Assembly (NCBI GenBank): GCA_964354625.1
Contig: CAYHAK010000044.1
Location: forward strand, 1 to 13,927
Direction of reading: 5' to 3'
DNA: 13,927 nt
Source of the DNA: DATKKK01 sp964354625
GTDB lineage: Archaea; Thermoproteota; Bathyarchaeia; Bathyarchaeales; Bathycorpusculaceae
Shown here: piece by piece, positions 1 to 7,344 of the stretch
Position numbering within the stretch: the stretch's first letter is position 1
Layout: every line of letters begins with the position of its first letter
The notes under the pieces: model-generated
What the model was told of the DNA's origin: nothing
Databases searched by the model: none
What the model saw: only the letters and a program-made list of their open reading frames with translations
Program-made: the position numbers and the translations under genes

Positions 1-106
1 CGTCGAGATTCCTGTGAGCACTTTTGGTTTGCGGAAGTCTGCGTGCTGTCTTCTGTCAGATGCCCGTGTTTGTTGGGTTGGAAAAGTGAGAAAGGATGGA
101 GGAAGT

Positions 107-239
107 TTATGTTTTGAATTCCCTCTTTGCGGCTGCAAGTGCGAAGAGTGTTAGTGTCCAAAACCAGTGGCAGAATAGCGGTTGGTGGGTGCTCTGGTAG
201 GACGATGGTGCCGATTATCTCGCGTGCGCTGAATTGATG
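107..239 (-). pseudogene. Orphan C-terminal sorting tail (remnant of a secreted protein)
   Basis: Read on the minus strand, positions 239 to about 160 give a peptide containing EIIGTIVLPEHPPTAILPLV. After a one-base shift at the AAAA run (160-163) the other frame gives WTLTLFALAAAKREFKT and a stop at 107-109. Together this is a linker, a P-E motif, a hydrophobic helix and a basic tail. It matches the C-terminus of the neighbouring propeller protein, which has EILGTTVIPEFSP, then ILPLL, then a basic end. An in-frame stop lies just upstream (240-242) and no start is available, so only the last 43 or so residues of a former gene remain. It could be a decayed tandem paralogue or a leftover of C-terminal exchange. 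The shift may be real decay or a sequencing error. The flanks (1-106 and 240-257) show nothing else. Confidence 0.55.
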
Positions 240-257
240 CTACTGTTGGCTGTTCTG

Positions 258-270
258 AGAAAGAAAAAAG
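258..270 (-). terminator. T-tract terminator of the propeller gene
   Basis: On the minus strand the tract CTTTTTTCTTTCT lies 10-22 nt after the stop codon of the propeller protein gene. A pyrimidine/T-rich non-template tract without a strong hairpin is the usual archaeal intrinsic termination signal. The assignment rests on position and composition only. Confidence 0.45.
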
Positions 271-279
271 GTGTGAAGA

Positions 280-1908
280 TCAGTTCTGACGCAGTTTCTT
301 CCTTGCGAATATGACTGCTGCTAGAGACATGACCATTAGCAGAGGTAGTATCAAGGCTGGAGAGAACTCCGGTATCACTGTGGTGCCTAAGATTTCAATG
401 TTGTGTGTGCTATGGGAGTAGGTGAAGTATATGGATGAGTGGGTGTCGTTGCTTACCACGACTGGGCTTGGCGATGGTAATCCTCCGTCGATTCTAACCG
501 TGTAGGGTCCGCCTAGCATCTCGTTCAGAATCGTAACATTCGCCATGCCCTGTGTATAGTCTATTCCCGTGATAGTGAAGTTCATTTTCTTTTGAGTTGC
601 CAAGAGGTTTGTCTGAATCGTCTGGCTGGGTGTCGCGTTGGCTATTACCAGCTTAATCGTGGATGTGAATCCGGCTACAGGGGTGACCGTGTAGTAGTAG
701 GTTTGGGGCGGATAGTAGTTTCCGAAGGCAGTGAGACCGTAGTAGTTGCCGACGAAAAGTCTTCCGTCCGCAATTACCGGTTCATGGGGAGTATAGCTGA
801 GTGTGGAAGTCCAGATTATGCTGCCGTCGCTGATGTCTAATGCGTATAGCTTGTAGTTTCCTCCTCCGCCGAAGAACATTTTGCCGTCGGCAATTGTTGG
901 CGTGGTCGGAAAAGAGCCCCCAGTTATTGTTTGACTCCACTTTTTGATTGTCACGTCGTTCTCAGTGTAATTCCCAGCGGGTGCGTTAGCGAATAGAGCA
1001 TAAGCTTTGTCATATCCGGCAGTCACATAAACAATGTTGTTTAGGAACACTGGAGTCGTGTCGATAGCATATGAAGAAACTGTCCATTTCCAGATAAGCT
1101 GGCCATAGGGGTTTGTTGTTGTCGCGTTCAAGGCAAAAATCGAAGCATCTGCATAGGAAGAGCCTATGAACAGTTTGTCCCCGGCAATGCACGGTGTGGA
1201 GCGTACATTGCCCTTTGTGGTGTATGTCCACACTACAGAGGCGCCCAAGTCGTTAGAGATGTCCAGTGCGTAAATCTTTTTGTCGTCACATCCGAAGTAG
1301 AGCATGTTGCCAGCGATTGCCGGTGAAGAATAGATTGCTCCGCCTGTCCCAAAATACCACATAAACTGCAGATTTGTCGCGTCATATGCGTAGAGACGGT
1401 TGTTACCAGTGCTATACGTTCCAAAGAAGACTTTCCCGTCAGCGACAGCTGGACTTGTGGCTATCTGGGCAGGGCTTAAAGCGGCTTCATGGATTTTTTG
1501 GCCTGTTGTTGCGTTGATGGAATAGAGATAACCGCCCGTTGTGCCTACGTAGATTATGCCGTTCAAGTAAGTTGGGTCTCCTGCGGGCGAACCGGTGAAC
1601 GTGAATGACCTCCAAATCTCCACGCCTGTGGTTTCGTCTAAGGCGTACATCCTCGGGCCAGTGCCCGTGACTATCACTTTGCCGTCTACGACGATCGGTA
1701 CACTGGATGGATAGAACTGCTCTGTCGTCCATAACGTCTTGTTATTGTTAGGTGCAGAGGAGGTTGTGTACCCAGACCGCGTGTTGTTGTACCTCCACAT
1801 TGGCCACGGGTCGGTCGTCGGATAGAGTGCGTAGGTCATCTGTGTTGCTGTTCCAAGAGTAAGCAAGAAAGCTAAAGCGATACTGATAAGCACTATTTTT
1901 CTCATCAT
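280..1908 (-). CDS. Secreted, membrane-anchored PQQ-type beta-propeller protein
   Basis: The protein has 542 residues. Residues 1-27 form a signal peptide (MMRK, a hydrophobic run, then TQMTYA). Seven or so blades follow, each with a Y/F-A-L-D...G...I-W type turn: MYALDETTGVEIW, LYSINATTGQKI, LYAYDATNLQFMW, IYALDIS, IFALNATT, AYALFAN and LYALDISDGSIIW. This is the WD40-like PQQ (BamB-like) propeller signature. A beta-rich linker domain follows (about 405-505). The end is VIPEFSP (511-517), a hydrophobic helix and RKKLRQN, a PEF-like archaeal tail that would anchor or sort the protein at the outer face of the membrane. No enzyme residues are evident, so a binding or scaffold role is more likely than a dehydrogenase. 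The first of two ATGs is preferred because AGGAGG (1917-1922) lies 8 nt upstream. It appears monocistronic. Confidence 0.85.
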   Translation of the reverse strand: MMRKIVLISIALAFLLTLGTATQMTYALYPTTDPWPMWRYNNTRSGYTTSSAPNNNKTLWTTEQFYPSSVPIVVDGKVIVTGTGPRMYALDETTGVEIWRSFTFTGSPAGDPTYLNGIIYVGTTGGYLYSINATTGQKIHEAALSPAQIATSPAVADGKVFFGTYSTGNNRLYAYDATNLQFMWYFGTGGAIYSSPAIAGNMLYFGCDDKKIYALDISNDLGASVVWTYTTKGNVRSTPCIAGDKLFIGSSYADASIFALNATTTNPYGQLIWKWTVSSYAIDTTPVFLNNIVYVTAGYDKAYALFANAPAGNYTENDVTIKKWSQTITGGSFPTTPTIADGKMFFGGGGNYKLYALDISDGSIIWTSTLSYTPHEPVIADGRLFVGNYYGLTAFGNYYPPQTYYYTVTPVAGFTSTIKLVIANATPSQTIQTNLLATQKKMNFTITGIDYTQGMANVTILNEMLGGPYTVRIDGGLPSPSPVVVSNDTHSSIYFTYSHSTHNIEILGTTVIPEFSPALILPLLMVMSLAAVIFARKKLRQN

Positions 1909-1950
1909 TATCTTTTCCTCCTAATCGACAAAACATGCTCTGAATCTAAA

Positions 1951-1958
1951 CTAATAAA
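1951..1958 (-). promoter_or_regulatory. TATA box of the propeller gene
   Basis: On the minus strand TTTATTAG lies about 45 nt before the ATG. The predicted transcript start is near 1930, leaving a leader of about 20 nt that contains the AGGAGG site. The rest of the 288-nt gap (1909-2196) holds the divergent promoter of the MFS gene and the CG tract at 2056-2064. No further gene was found there. Confidence 0.45.
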
Positions 1959-2055
1959 CCTTCTTAGGCATCTCGTATCATGAGCATGATCGGGCCAAGA
2001 CGAATACACATCAAAAGCGGTCAGAAGAGAACGGGTCGCCTGTGCACATGATAGA

Positions 2056-2064
2056 GCGCGCGCG
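2056..2064. repeat. Alternating CG tract, 9 nt
   Basis: GCGCGCGCG lies between the divergent propeller and MFS genes. Similar tracts occur at 7319-7329, 10512-10518, 11874-11879, 12759-12765 and 13233-13241, all outside well-supported intact genes. It is palindromic and could adopt Z-DNA. No function is known to me. Confidence 0.5.
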
Positions 2065-2150
2065 AACCGTCGTACAGCAGCGTCATTTGTTGATTGAGCT
2101 TTGACTGGTAACTCTGGAGGATGCCTCTTTGTGGCCGTGTCTGTGGCGAA

Positions 2151-2160
2151 ACGATAAAAG
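2151..2160 (+). promoter_or_regulatory. TATA box of the MFS gene
   Basis: ACGATAAAAG lies about 41 nt before the chosen ATG at 2197. Transcription would start near 2181. The short leader contains GATGAT (2186-2191), a near match to the archaeal GGTGAT ribosome site, 5 nt before ATG. Confidence 0.5.
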
Positions 2161-2196
2161 CATGAGTGGTTTTCTATCAAGGAAAGATGATTGCGC

Positions 2197-3417
2197 ATGG
2201 AGCCGCAAGCTGACAGATCGTCGTTCAGGAGTTACTTAGCTTTCTTCGGCGGGCAACAGGCTTCGATGTTGGGATCGTCTGTTGTGCAGTTTGTGGTCAT
2301 ATGGTGGATCACGGTGGAGACAGGCAGTGCATTGTATCTGTCGGCGGCAATGCTGGCTGGTTTTGCGCCCATGATCGTGTTGGCGCCTTTTGCAGGCGTG
2401 CTGGTGGATCGGGTAAGCCGCAAGGCGTTGATTGCGGTTGTGGATTTTCTGCAGGCGTTGGCTACAGTGATGCTGATTGCACTGTTTTCGTTGGGCGCGA
2501 TTTCCGTGTGGTTTGTTTTGTTGATGCTTGTGCTGAGGAGCATATGCCAAGCCTTCCATGTGCCTGCAGCCGAGGCCATCGTGCCCATTATGGTTCCCCG
2601 CGACAAGCTGAGCCGCATGAATGGCCTAAGCTACCTTCTCAGCGGGGTGATGAACCTCACAGGGCCTATAATAGGGGCGGTCCTGCTGGCCTTCTTGAGG
2701 ATTGAGCAGGCCTTGTGGATTGACCCCGCCACCTTTCTGGTGGCCATCATACCGCTGTTGCTCATAAAAATCCCTTCAGTGAGACAGATGCACGAAAAGC
2801 CGTCTTTTAGGAGAGATCTGATTGAGGGTCTAGGCTTCATCAGGCGCAAGCGAGGCCTGGTGCCGCTGATTTTCACTGCAACTCTGCTGAATTTCCTGTT
2901 CATGCCCGTTTCCACGCTGTTGTCCTACTTCGTCAAGTTTGACCATTTCGGAGGCGTCAACGAGCTGGCGCTGGTGATGGCGGCCGCGCAGGCTGGGGCG
3001 TTCATCGGCGGCATACTGATGATACTGGTCAAGGAGTTCAAGAAGAAAATGCTTGCGACGATGGCCTGCATCATGATCGCCTACGTCGGATACGCACTTC
3101 TCGCCGTAACGCCCACAGGCCTATTCTGGTTCATGGCCCTAGGCGCGTTCATAATGGACATCAGCGTAGCGCCTGCCAACATAACCCTACGCACCATCAT
3201 TCAAGTGGTCGTGCCTGCCGGGATGCAGGGTCGAGTCAACTCAGTGCTTATGTCATTCGCCTCTGCTGCCTCACCGTTTGGCATGATCCTCGCGGGCGCA
3301 ATAGTAGGCTACACGGGAACTAGAAACCTGTTTCTAGCATGTGCCGCCGCAGGAACCATAGTGCTATTACTATCATGGCTCTCCACAGACTTCAGACATG
3401 CGGAAGAAAAGGAGTAA
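2197..3417 (+). CDS. MFS exporter, EntS/MFS_3-like
   Basis: This is a polytopic membrane protein of 406 residues with about 12 helices, the normal length for this family. The MFS motif A appears after the second helix as GVLVDRVSRKALI. The N-terminus (FFGGQQASMLGSSVVQFVVI) and the loop with PREKL-like PRDKLSRMNGL are typical of the enterobactin-exporter/macrolide-efflux branch (EntS, MFS_3). It should be a proton-driven exporter of a small molecule in the cytoplasmic membrane, but the substrate cannot be read from sequence. ATG 2197 is preferred over TTG 2191 because GATGAT sits 5 nt upstream; the TTG would overlap that site. It has its own promoter and is followed 81 nt later by the reductase gene, so co-transcription is possible but not required. 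Confidence 0.88.
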   Translation: MEPQADRSSFRSYLAFFGGQQASMLGSSVVQFVVIWWITVETGSALYLSAAMLAGFAPMIVLAPFAGVLVDRVSRKALIAVVDFLQALATVMLIALFSLGAISVWFVLLMLVLRSICQAFHVPAAEAIVPIMVPRDKLSRMNGLSYLLSGVMNLTGPIIGAVLLAFLRIEQALWIDPATFLVAIIPLLLIKIPSVRQMHEKPSFRRDLIEGLGFIRRKRGLVPLIFTATLLNFLFMPVSTLLSYFVKFDHFGGVNELALVMAAAQAGAFIGGILMILVKEFKKKMLATMACIMIAYVGYALLAVTPTGLFWFMALGAFIMDISVAPANITLRTIIQVVVPAGMQGRVNSVLMSFASAASPFGMILAGAIVGYTGTRNLFLACAAAGTIVLLLSWLSTDFRHAEEKE

Positions 3418-3498
3418 GCACGCTCCTATTGACTCTGCTCCGAAAAAGGTTATTTGCATTCTTGTCGCAGTTACCAGTAGACAACCTGAGTTGATGTT

Positions 3499-4872
3499 AT
3501 GGACAGGTTTGACGTTCTCGTGGTCGGTTCTGGTTCGGGAATGAATATTGCGGCCGCTGCGGCTGGCCGCGATTTGAAGACGGCTGTGGTTGAGTCTGGC
3601 CGGATGGGGGGCACATGCCTGAACCGCGGCTGTATCCCGTCGAAAATGCTGATTTACCCCGCAGACGTGCTGGCCATCGCTGAAGAAGCCAGAAGCATAG
3701 GCGTGAATACGAGCATCGCGTCGATAGATTTCATGAAGATCATGCAGCGCATGCAACAGCTTGTTTCCGAGGACAGCACGCATCAGGCCGGCGCCGTGGA
3801 GGCTGACCCGAACATAACGTGGTTCAAAGACGTGGGCGAGTTCATCTCAGATTACACGATGCGCGTGGGCGACCGCACTATACGCGGCGACCGCGTTTTC
3901 ATCGTTTCCGGCGCCAGACCTGACGTCCCGCCCGTCAAAGACCTCGCTGATGTGGGCTACCTCACGAGCGACACCGTCCTGAAACTGGAAACCCAGCCCA
4001 GAAGCATGCTCATCATCGGCGGAGGCTACATTGCAGCCGAGTACGGACACTTTTTCTCAAGCATAGGCACAAGTGTGACCATCCTCCAGCGTGGCCCACG
4101 ACTACTGCCTGCAGAGGAACCCGAAATCTCCGAATTACTCAAACAGGAAATGTCAAAAAAGATGAACATTCTCACGAACCACGAGGCAGTAGAAGCCAAA
4201 GAGAACAACAACCTTAAAATCATCGTGGCCAAGAACCGCGAAACAGGACAGCTGCGCGAATTCTCAGCCGAAGCTTTGCTAGTGGCTGCAGGCCGTGTTC
4301 CCAACTCTGATCTGCTTAAGCCAGAGAGAACAGGCGTGGAGCTTGACGAGCGAGGCTACATCAAAGTGAACGAGTACATGGAGACCCGCAAGAAGAACAT
4401 CTGGGCACTGGGCGACGCAATAGGCAAGCAGATGTTCAAACACGTTGCGAACTATGAGGCTGAGATCGCTTGGCACAACAGCAACCACGAACACAAGGCC
4501 AAGGTGGACTATTCAGCCGCGCCGCATGCAGTGTTCACGCATCCGCAAATCGCTTCGGTTGGTTTGAAAGAGGCAGAAGCCAAACAGCAGGGCAAGAAGA
4601 TACTGATAGGCCTCTCGCACTACAAGGACGCTGCGCTGGGCTCAGCTATGGGCGAACCGAAGGGCTTCGTCAAGGTCATCGTGGAACAAGACACGGACAA
4701 GCTGCTGGGCGGCCACATAATAGGCCCGCAAGCATCAGTGATGATCCAGGAAATCGTCAACGCCATGACCACTGAAGACAAGACATTCATACCCATCGTA
4801 CGAGCCATGCACATCCACCCGGCTATGACAGAAGTCGTCCAGAGAGCCTTCACCAACCTCCACGAATCCTGA
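3499..4872 (+). CDS. FAD-dependent pyridine nucleotide-disulfide oxidoreductase (class I)
   Basis: The protein has 457 residues, the usual length of the dihydrolipoamide/glutathione/mycothione/mercuric reductase family. In order it has: an FAD-binding loop (VVGSGSGMNIAAAAAG, 8-23); the redox-active disulfide GGTCLNRGCIPSK (Cys40, Cys45); an NAD(P)-binding loop (IIGGGYIAAEYG, 172-183); a second FAD motif (IWALGDA, 301-307); and the dimerization domain with the catalytic pair HIHPAMTE (His440, Glu445). All catalytic residues are present. The first loop, GSGSGMN instead of GxGxxG, resembles mycothione-reductase-like members. No lipoyl-complex genes are nearby and a glutaredoxin and a disulfide reductase follow, so it more likely reduces a low-molecular-weight or protein disulfide with NAD(P)H than serves a 2-oxoacid dehydrogenase. 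A weak TATA (TTATTTG, 3450-3456) and GTTGATG lie upstream of the ATG. Confidence 0.88.
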   Translation: MDRFDVLVVGSGSGMNIAAAAAGRDLKTAVVESGRMGGTCLNRGCIPSKMLIYPADVLAIAEEARSIGVNTSIASIDFMKIMQRMQQLVSEDSTHQAGAVEADPNITWFKDVGEFISDYTMRVGDRTIRGDRVFIVSGARPDVPPVKDLADVGYLTSDTVLKLETQPRSMLIIGGGYIAAEYGHFFSSIGTSVTILQRGPRLLPAEEPEISELLKQEMSKKMNILTNHEAVEAKENNNLKIIVAKNRETGQLREFSAEALLVAAGRVPNSDLLKPERTGVELDERGYIKVNEYMETRKKNIWALGDAIGKQMFKHVANYEAEIAWHNSNHEHKAKVDYSAAPHAVFTHPQIASVGLKEAEAKQQGKKILIGLSHYKDAALGSAMGEPKGFVKVIVEQDTDKLLGGHIIGPQASVMIQEIVNAMTTEDKTFIPIVRAMHIHPAMTEVVQRAFTNLHES

Positions 4873-4888
4873 CGCTGAAAGGCCAAAC

Positions 4889-4897
4889 CGTTATATC
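4889..4897 (+). promoter_or_regulatory. TATA box of the glutaredoxin-FDR operon
   Basis: CGTTATATC lies about 45 nt before the glutaredoxin ATG. A transcript would start near 4919. It lets the two downstream genes be expressed separately from the flavin reductase. Confidence 0.5.
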
Positions 4898-4939
4898 ACG
4901 CCTCAAAGAAGCCATAGGTAGAAATCAGCTCGTGAGAAG

Positions 4940-5224
4940 ATGAACGTAATCAAAGTTGAAGGCACAAACAAGAAACACAAGGTCTTGATCTACGCTCTCA
5001 GCACGTGCGCATGGTGCAGGATGACCAAGCAGTTCTTCAAAGATAACCACATCGAGTTCGAGTACGTGGATGTTGACTTGACCAATGATGAAGATCACGA
5101 GAAGATCAGGAAGGACATTGAGAAAAGAGGGGCAGCGCCAAGCTTTCCTACGGTCATTGTTGACGGCAAGACTGTGATAACTGGCTTTCGCAAGGACCTG
5201 ATAAAAGAGGCTTTGGGGATTTGA
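4940..5224 (+). CDS. Glutaredoxin/NrdH-like redoxin
   Basis: The 94-residue cytoplasmic thioredoxin-fold protein has the active-site motif Cys-Ala-Trp-Cys (STCAWC, Cys23 and Cys26) after the first strand (KVLIYAL), and the cis-proline segment PSFPTVIVDG (Pro70), followed by the TGF turn typical of glutaredoxins. A CxWC motif resembles NrdH-like redoxins and archaeal glutaredoxin-like proteins more than classical CPYC glutaredoxins. Its stop codon overlaps the start of the next gene (TTGA, 5221-5224), which implies translational coupling with ferredoxin:disulfide reductase. The inferred role is electron carrier from that enzyme to target disulfides such as ribonucleotide reductase. Methanosarcina is known to pair a redoxin with an FDR in this way. 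Confidence 0.88.
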   Translation: MNVIKVEGTNKKHKVLIYALSTCAWCRMTKQFFKDNHIEFEYVDVDLTNDEDHEKIRKDIEKRGAAPSFPTVIVDGKTVITGFRKDLIKEALGI

Positions 5225-5766
5225 TAGAGCTCGAGAGAGTCAGACAGAGAGCAGAAAGCGACGCCAAAACCTATGGGTATTATCTGAACCCTGACCCTGC
5301 CTTTCTTAACGATATTCTTGAAGGCCTGAAGAAGAACGAGGAACGCTACGGTTACCCCGCCTGCCCTTGCCGAATAGCCACAGGCAAACTCGAACTGGAC
5401 CGAGACATAATCTGCCCATGCGACTACCGCGACCCCGACGTGGCCGAGTTCGGAACGTGCTACTGTGCACTCTATGTCAAAAAAGACATAGCTGAAGGTA
5501 AAACATCATTGCAGCCTATTCCAGAACGCAGACCAGAAGAAAAGCAGGAAAGAGCCTACAGCAAAACCGCACAGCCACTAGCATCCGGAACGCCGTCAGG
5601 CGTTGCCGTTCAACTGGAACCTTCGCAGGTCAAAAAGAAGCTATGGTACTGCAAGCAATGCGGCTACGTCGTGTTCCGCGAAGACCCGCCCTACGTATGC
5701 CCAATATGCAAGGCCAAACGCGAGATGTTCGCCGAAATAACGCTGCAAACGTATGCCAGCGGCTAG
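5221..5766 (+). CDS. Ferredoxin:disulfide reductase catalytic subunit with C-terminal rubredoxin domain
   Basis: The protein has 181 residues. Residues 1-95 match the ferredoxin-thioredoxin reductase catalytic chain: YGYPACPCR (Cys48, Cys50), IICPCDYRD (Cys65, Cys67) and FGTCYCALYV (Cys80, Cys82). Four of these cysteines would hold a [4Fe-4S] cluster and two would form the active disulfide next to it. Residues 96-138 are a polar, probably flexible linker. Residues 141-172 form a rubredoxin-like knuckle pair, WYCKQCGYV (Cys144, Cys147) and YVCPICKAK (Cys160, Cys163). The same two-domain design is known in the Methanosarcina ferredoxin:disulfide reductase. The reaction is reduction of a redoxin disulfide with electrons from ferredoxin, possibly relayed by the rubredoxin iron. 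The TTG start overlaps the glutaredoxin stop by 4 nt. No variable (FtrA-like) chain is present, as expected for archaeal types. Confidence 0.9.
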   Translation: MIELERVRQRAESDAKTYGYYLNPDPAFLNDILEGLKKNEERYGYPACPCRIATGKLELDRDIICPCDYRDPDVAEFGTCYCALYVKKDIAEGKTSLQPIPERRPEEKQERAYSKTAQPLASGTPSGVAVQLEPSQVKKKLWYCKQCGYVVFREDPPYVCPICKAKREMFAEITLQTYASG

Positions 5767-5774
5767 CCCAAGGC

Positions 5775-5924
5775 CTATCTTGTCACCTTTATCTCAATGA
5801 CCTTCCAGCCCTTCTTTACCCCGCGTAGCGATGTCACCGCGCCAGCCACTGAACCGCTCAGGATTCTCGTCACAAACTCGTTCAAACTGATCTCCTCACC
5901 ATCAACCATAAGCTTAGTTTCCAA
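5775..5924 (-). CDS. 49-residue conserved-looking miniprotein, function unknown
   Basis: The minus strand encodes 49 residues beginning METKLMVDGEEISLNEFV and ending GWKVIEIKVTR. The pattern is a short strand, VDGEEI turn, NEF helix (NEFVTRILSGSVAGAVTSL), RGVKKGW turn, and a final strand IEIKV, which suggests a compact beta-alpha-beta unit. Composition and codon use look coding. I recall similar unnamed archaeal proteins ending in a tryptophan turn plus charged strand, but cannot verify this here. TTG 5924 is chosen because it starts right before the first strand; TTG 5927, GTG 5933 and ATG 5909 are alternatives. GGGTGG (5931-5936) just upstream could be the ribosome site. It is convergent with the FDR gene (8 nt between stops) and divergent from endonuclease III. 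Confidence 0.6.
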   Translation of the reverse strand: METKLMVDGEEISLNEFVTRILSGSVAGAVTSLRGVKKGWKVIEIKVTR

Positions 5925-5958
5925 CAATACCACCCGAGTACATTCTTAGGCCTTGAGA

Positions 5959-5987
5959 GTAAAAGCTTTCTGCAAACCTTTTAGGCA
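5959..5987. promoter_or_regulatory. Divergent promoter region of miniprotein and endonuclease III
   Basis: On the plus strand AACCTTTTAGG (about 5975-5985) is placed to start transcription near 6005, only about 6 nt before the endonuclease III ATG. No ribosome site is seen there, so that mRNA is probably leaderless or nearly so. On the minus strand GCTTTTACTC (about 5961-5970) could serve the miniprotein, with a start near 5940. Confidence 0.35.
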
Positions 5988-6010
5988 CAGACAGACCAAA
6001 GAAAAACACC

Positions 6011-6721
6011 ATGGCGACACGGAAAACAGAAAAAACGCAAGCAGCACCTGTCGACGCCAAAACCCGAATCCGCAAAATCATCCCACTTCTCGAGAAGCAG
6101 TATTCCAACGCGAAAATCGCACTCCACTACGCCAATCCCCTCGAACTGCTCGTGGCCGCTATTCTCTCGGCCCAGTGCATCGACGAAAGAGTGAACATCG
6201 TCACCAAGAGCCTGTTCACAAAGTACACAAGCGCCGAAGACTATGCGAACGCGGATTTGAAGGAACTAGAAAGCGACGTACGCTCCACCGGCTTCTACCA
6301 CAACAAGGCCAAAAACATCAAGCAATGCTGCAGGCTTCTCGTGGATAAACACCATTCACAGGTGCCCCTAACCATGGAGGAGCTGCTAGATCTGCCCGGC
6401 GTCGCCAGAAAGACCGCCAACGTCGTGCTTCAGAACGCCTTCGGCGTAACTGAAGGCATAGCTGTGGACACACACGTCCGCCGCACATCCAAGAGGCTGG
6501 GGCTAACCGAGAATGAAGACCCAGGCAAGATCGAACAAGACCTCATGAGAATCGTGCCCAAAGACAAGTGGGCAAGAATAACCGATCTCCTCATCTTCCT
6601 AGGCAGGCATGCCTGCGACGCGAGAAAACCTGAGTGCCAAACCTGTGTGCTGAATAAACTCTGCCCCTCAGCCTTCACATTCAGCCAGAAACAAAGCAAG
6701 AAGAGGCAGGAACCGATTTAA
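6011..6721 (+). CDS. nth: Endonuclease III (DNA glycosylase/AP lyase)
   Basis: The 236-residue enzyme removes oxidised pyrimidines and nicks the abasic site (base excision repair). The helix-hairpin-helix is LLDLPGVARKTANVVL (125-140) with catalytic Lys134; the catalytic Asp153 is in AVDTHVRR. The [4Fe-4S] loop is intact with spacing C-x6-C-x2-C-x5-C (Cys202, 209, 212, 218). LLVAAILSAQCIDERVN (47-63) matches the family N-terminal helix, where bacterial enzymes usually have SAQ-(A/T)-T-D. About 15 extra polar residues precede the core and a basic tail (KQSKKRQEPI) follows it. The ATG has no ribosome site but lies about 30 nt after a TATA-like box, fitting a leaderless start. Confidence 0.95.
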   Translation: MATRKTEKTQAAPVDAKTRIRKIIPLLEKQYSNAKIALHYANPLELLVAAILSAQCIDERVNIVTKSLFTKYTSAEDYANADLKELESDVRSTGFYHNKAKNIKQCCRLLVDKHHSQVPLTMEELLDLPGVARKTANVVLQNAFGVTEGIAVDTHVRRTSKRLGLTENEDPGKIEQDLMRIVPKDKWARITDLLIFLGRHACDARKPECQTCVLNKLCPSAFTFSQKQSKKRQEPI

Positions 6722-6723
6722 AC
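6715..6723 (+). promoter_or_regulatory. TATA box of the FMN reductase gene
   Basis: GATTTAAAC overlaps the stop codon of endonuclease III. Its centre is about 26 nt before the GTG at 6746, so transcription would start at or next to that codon. This favours a leaderless GTG start and independent expression. Confidence 0.45.
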
Positions 6724-6745
6724 CAGCCACAGAGATACGTCACCA

Positions 6746-7303
6746 GTGGACAAGATGATTTCCATCCTAGGTTTTGCAGGCAGCCTCCGCAAGGACTCCT
6801 ACAACAAGGCCCTACTGAGAGCCGCTCTAGAGCTGTTGCCTGAAGGCGCAAAGCTCGAGATCTTCGACCTCGAAGACATCCCGCCTTTCAACCAAGACCT
6901 AGAAGAAACATCGCCAGAAAAAGTCAAAGATCTCAAAAGAAAAATCAGAGCGGCAGATGCGTTGCTGATCGCCACGCCCGAATACAATTACTCGATACCG
7001 GGCGTTTTGAAGAACGCAATTGACTGGGCTTCAAGGCCGTATGGCGATAATGTGTTTGAGAACAAGCCAGTTGCTTTGATGAGTGCTTCGGACAGTATGC
7101 TTGGGGGCGCACGTGCACAGTATCATCTTCGACAGACACTTGTGGCCTTGAACATGCATCCGGTCAACAGGCCAGAAGTAATCGCGGCTTCCGCAGGCGA
7201 GAAAATCGACGAGAACGGCAGGGTCGTCGACGAGAAGACACGGAAGAAGATAAAGTCTCTGCTTGAGAAGCTGGTTGAGTGGACAACAAAGCTTGGCAAG
7301 TGA
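6746..7303 (+). CDS. NADPH-dependent FMN reductase family flavoprotein
   Basis: The protein has 185 residues, the family's usual size, with a flavodoxin-like fold. The FMN phosphate loop is GFAGSLRKDSYN (9-20), and the flavin-contact segment TPEYNYSIPGVLKNAIDW (77-94) is the hallmark of the NADPH-dependent FMN reductase/azoreductase-quinone reductase family (PF03358). NKPVALMSAS and the GGAR segment follow as expected. It should use NAD(P)H to reduce bound FMN and then quinones, azo compounds, chromate or free flavin in the cytoplasm; the true substrate is not predictable. The start is GTG 6746 if leaderless; ATG 6755, three codons later, is equally compatible with the fold. It lies 24 nt after endonuclease III and is convergent with the broken CoA-binding gene. 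Confidence 0.9.
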   Translation: MDKMISILGFAGSLRKDSYNKALLRAALELLPEGAKLEIFDLEDIPPFNQDLEETSPEKVKDLKRKIRAADALLIATPEYNYSIPGVLKNAIDWASRPYGDNVFENKPVALMSASDSMLGGARAQYHLRQTLVALNMHPVNRPEVIAASAGEKIDENGRVVDEKTRKKIKSLLEKLVEWTTKLGK

Positions 7304-7318
7304 TCGTTGCGAAACCCC

Positions 7319-7329
7319 CGCGCGCGCGC
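7319..7329. repeat. Alternating CG tract, 11 nt
   Basis: CGCGCGCGCGC lies 15 nt after the FMN reductase stop, between convergent genes. It is the longest such tract in the window and is preceded by a run of five C. Confidence 0.55.
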
Positions 7330-7344
7330 CTTGTGTCTATATGA

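Noticed and set aside
1908..2198. Open frame of 96 residues on the minus strand between the propeller and MFS genes
   Set aside because: It covers both promoters and the CG tract, is rich in Arg/His/Cys without domain pattern, and has no ribosome site.
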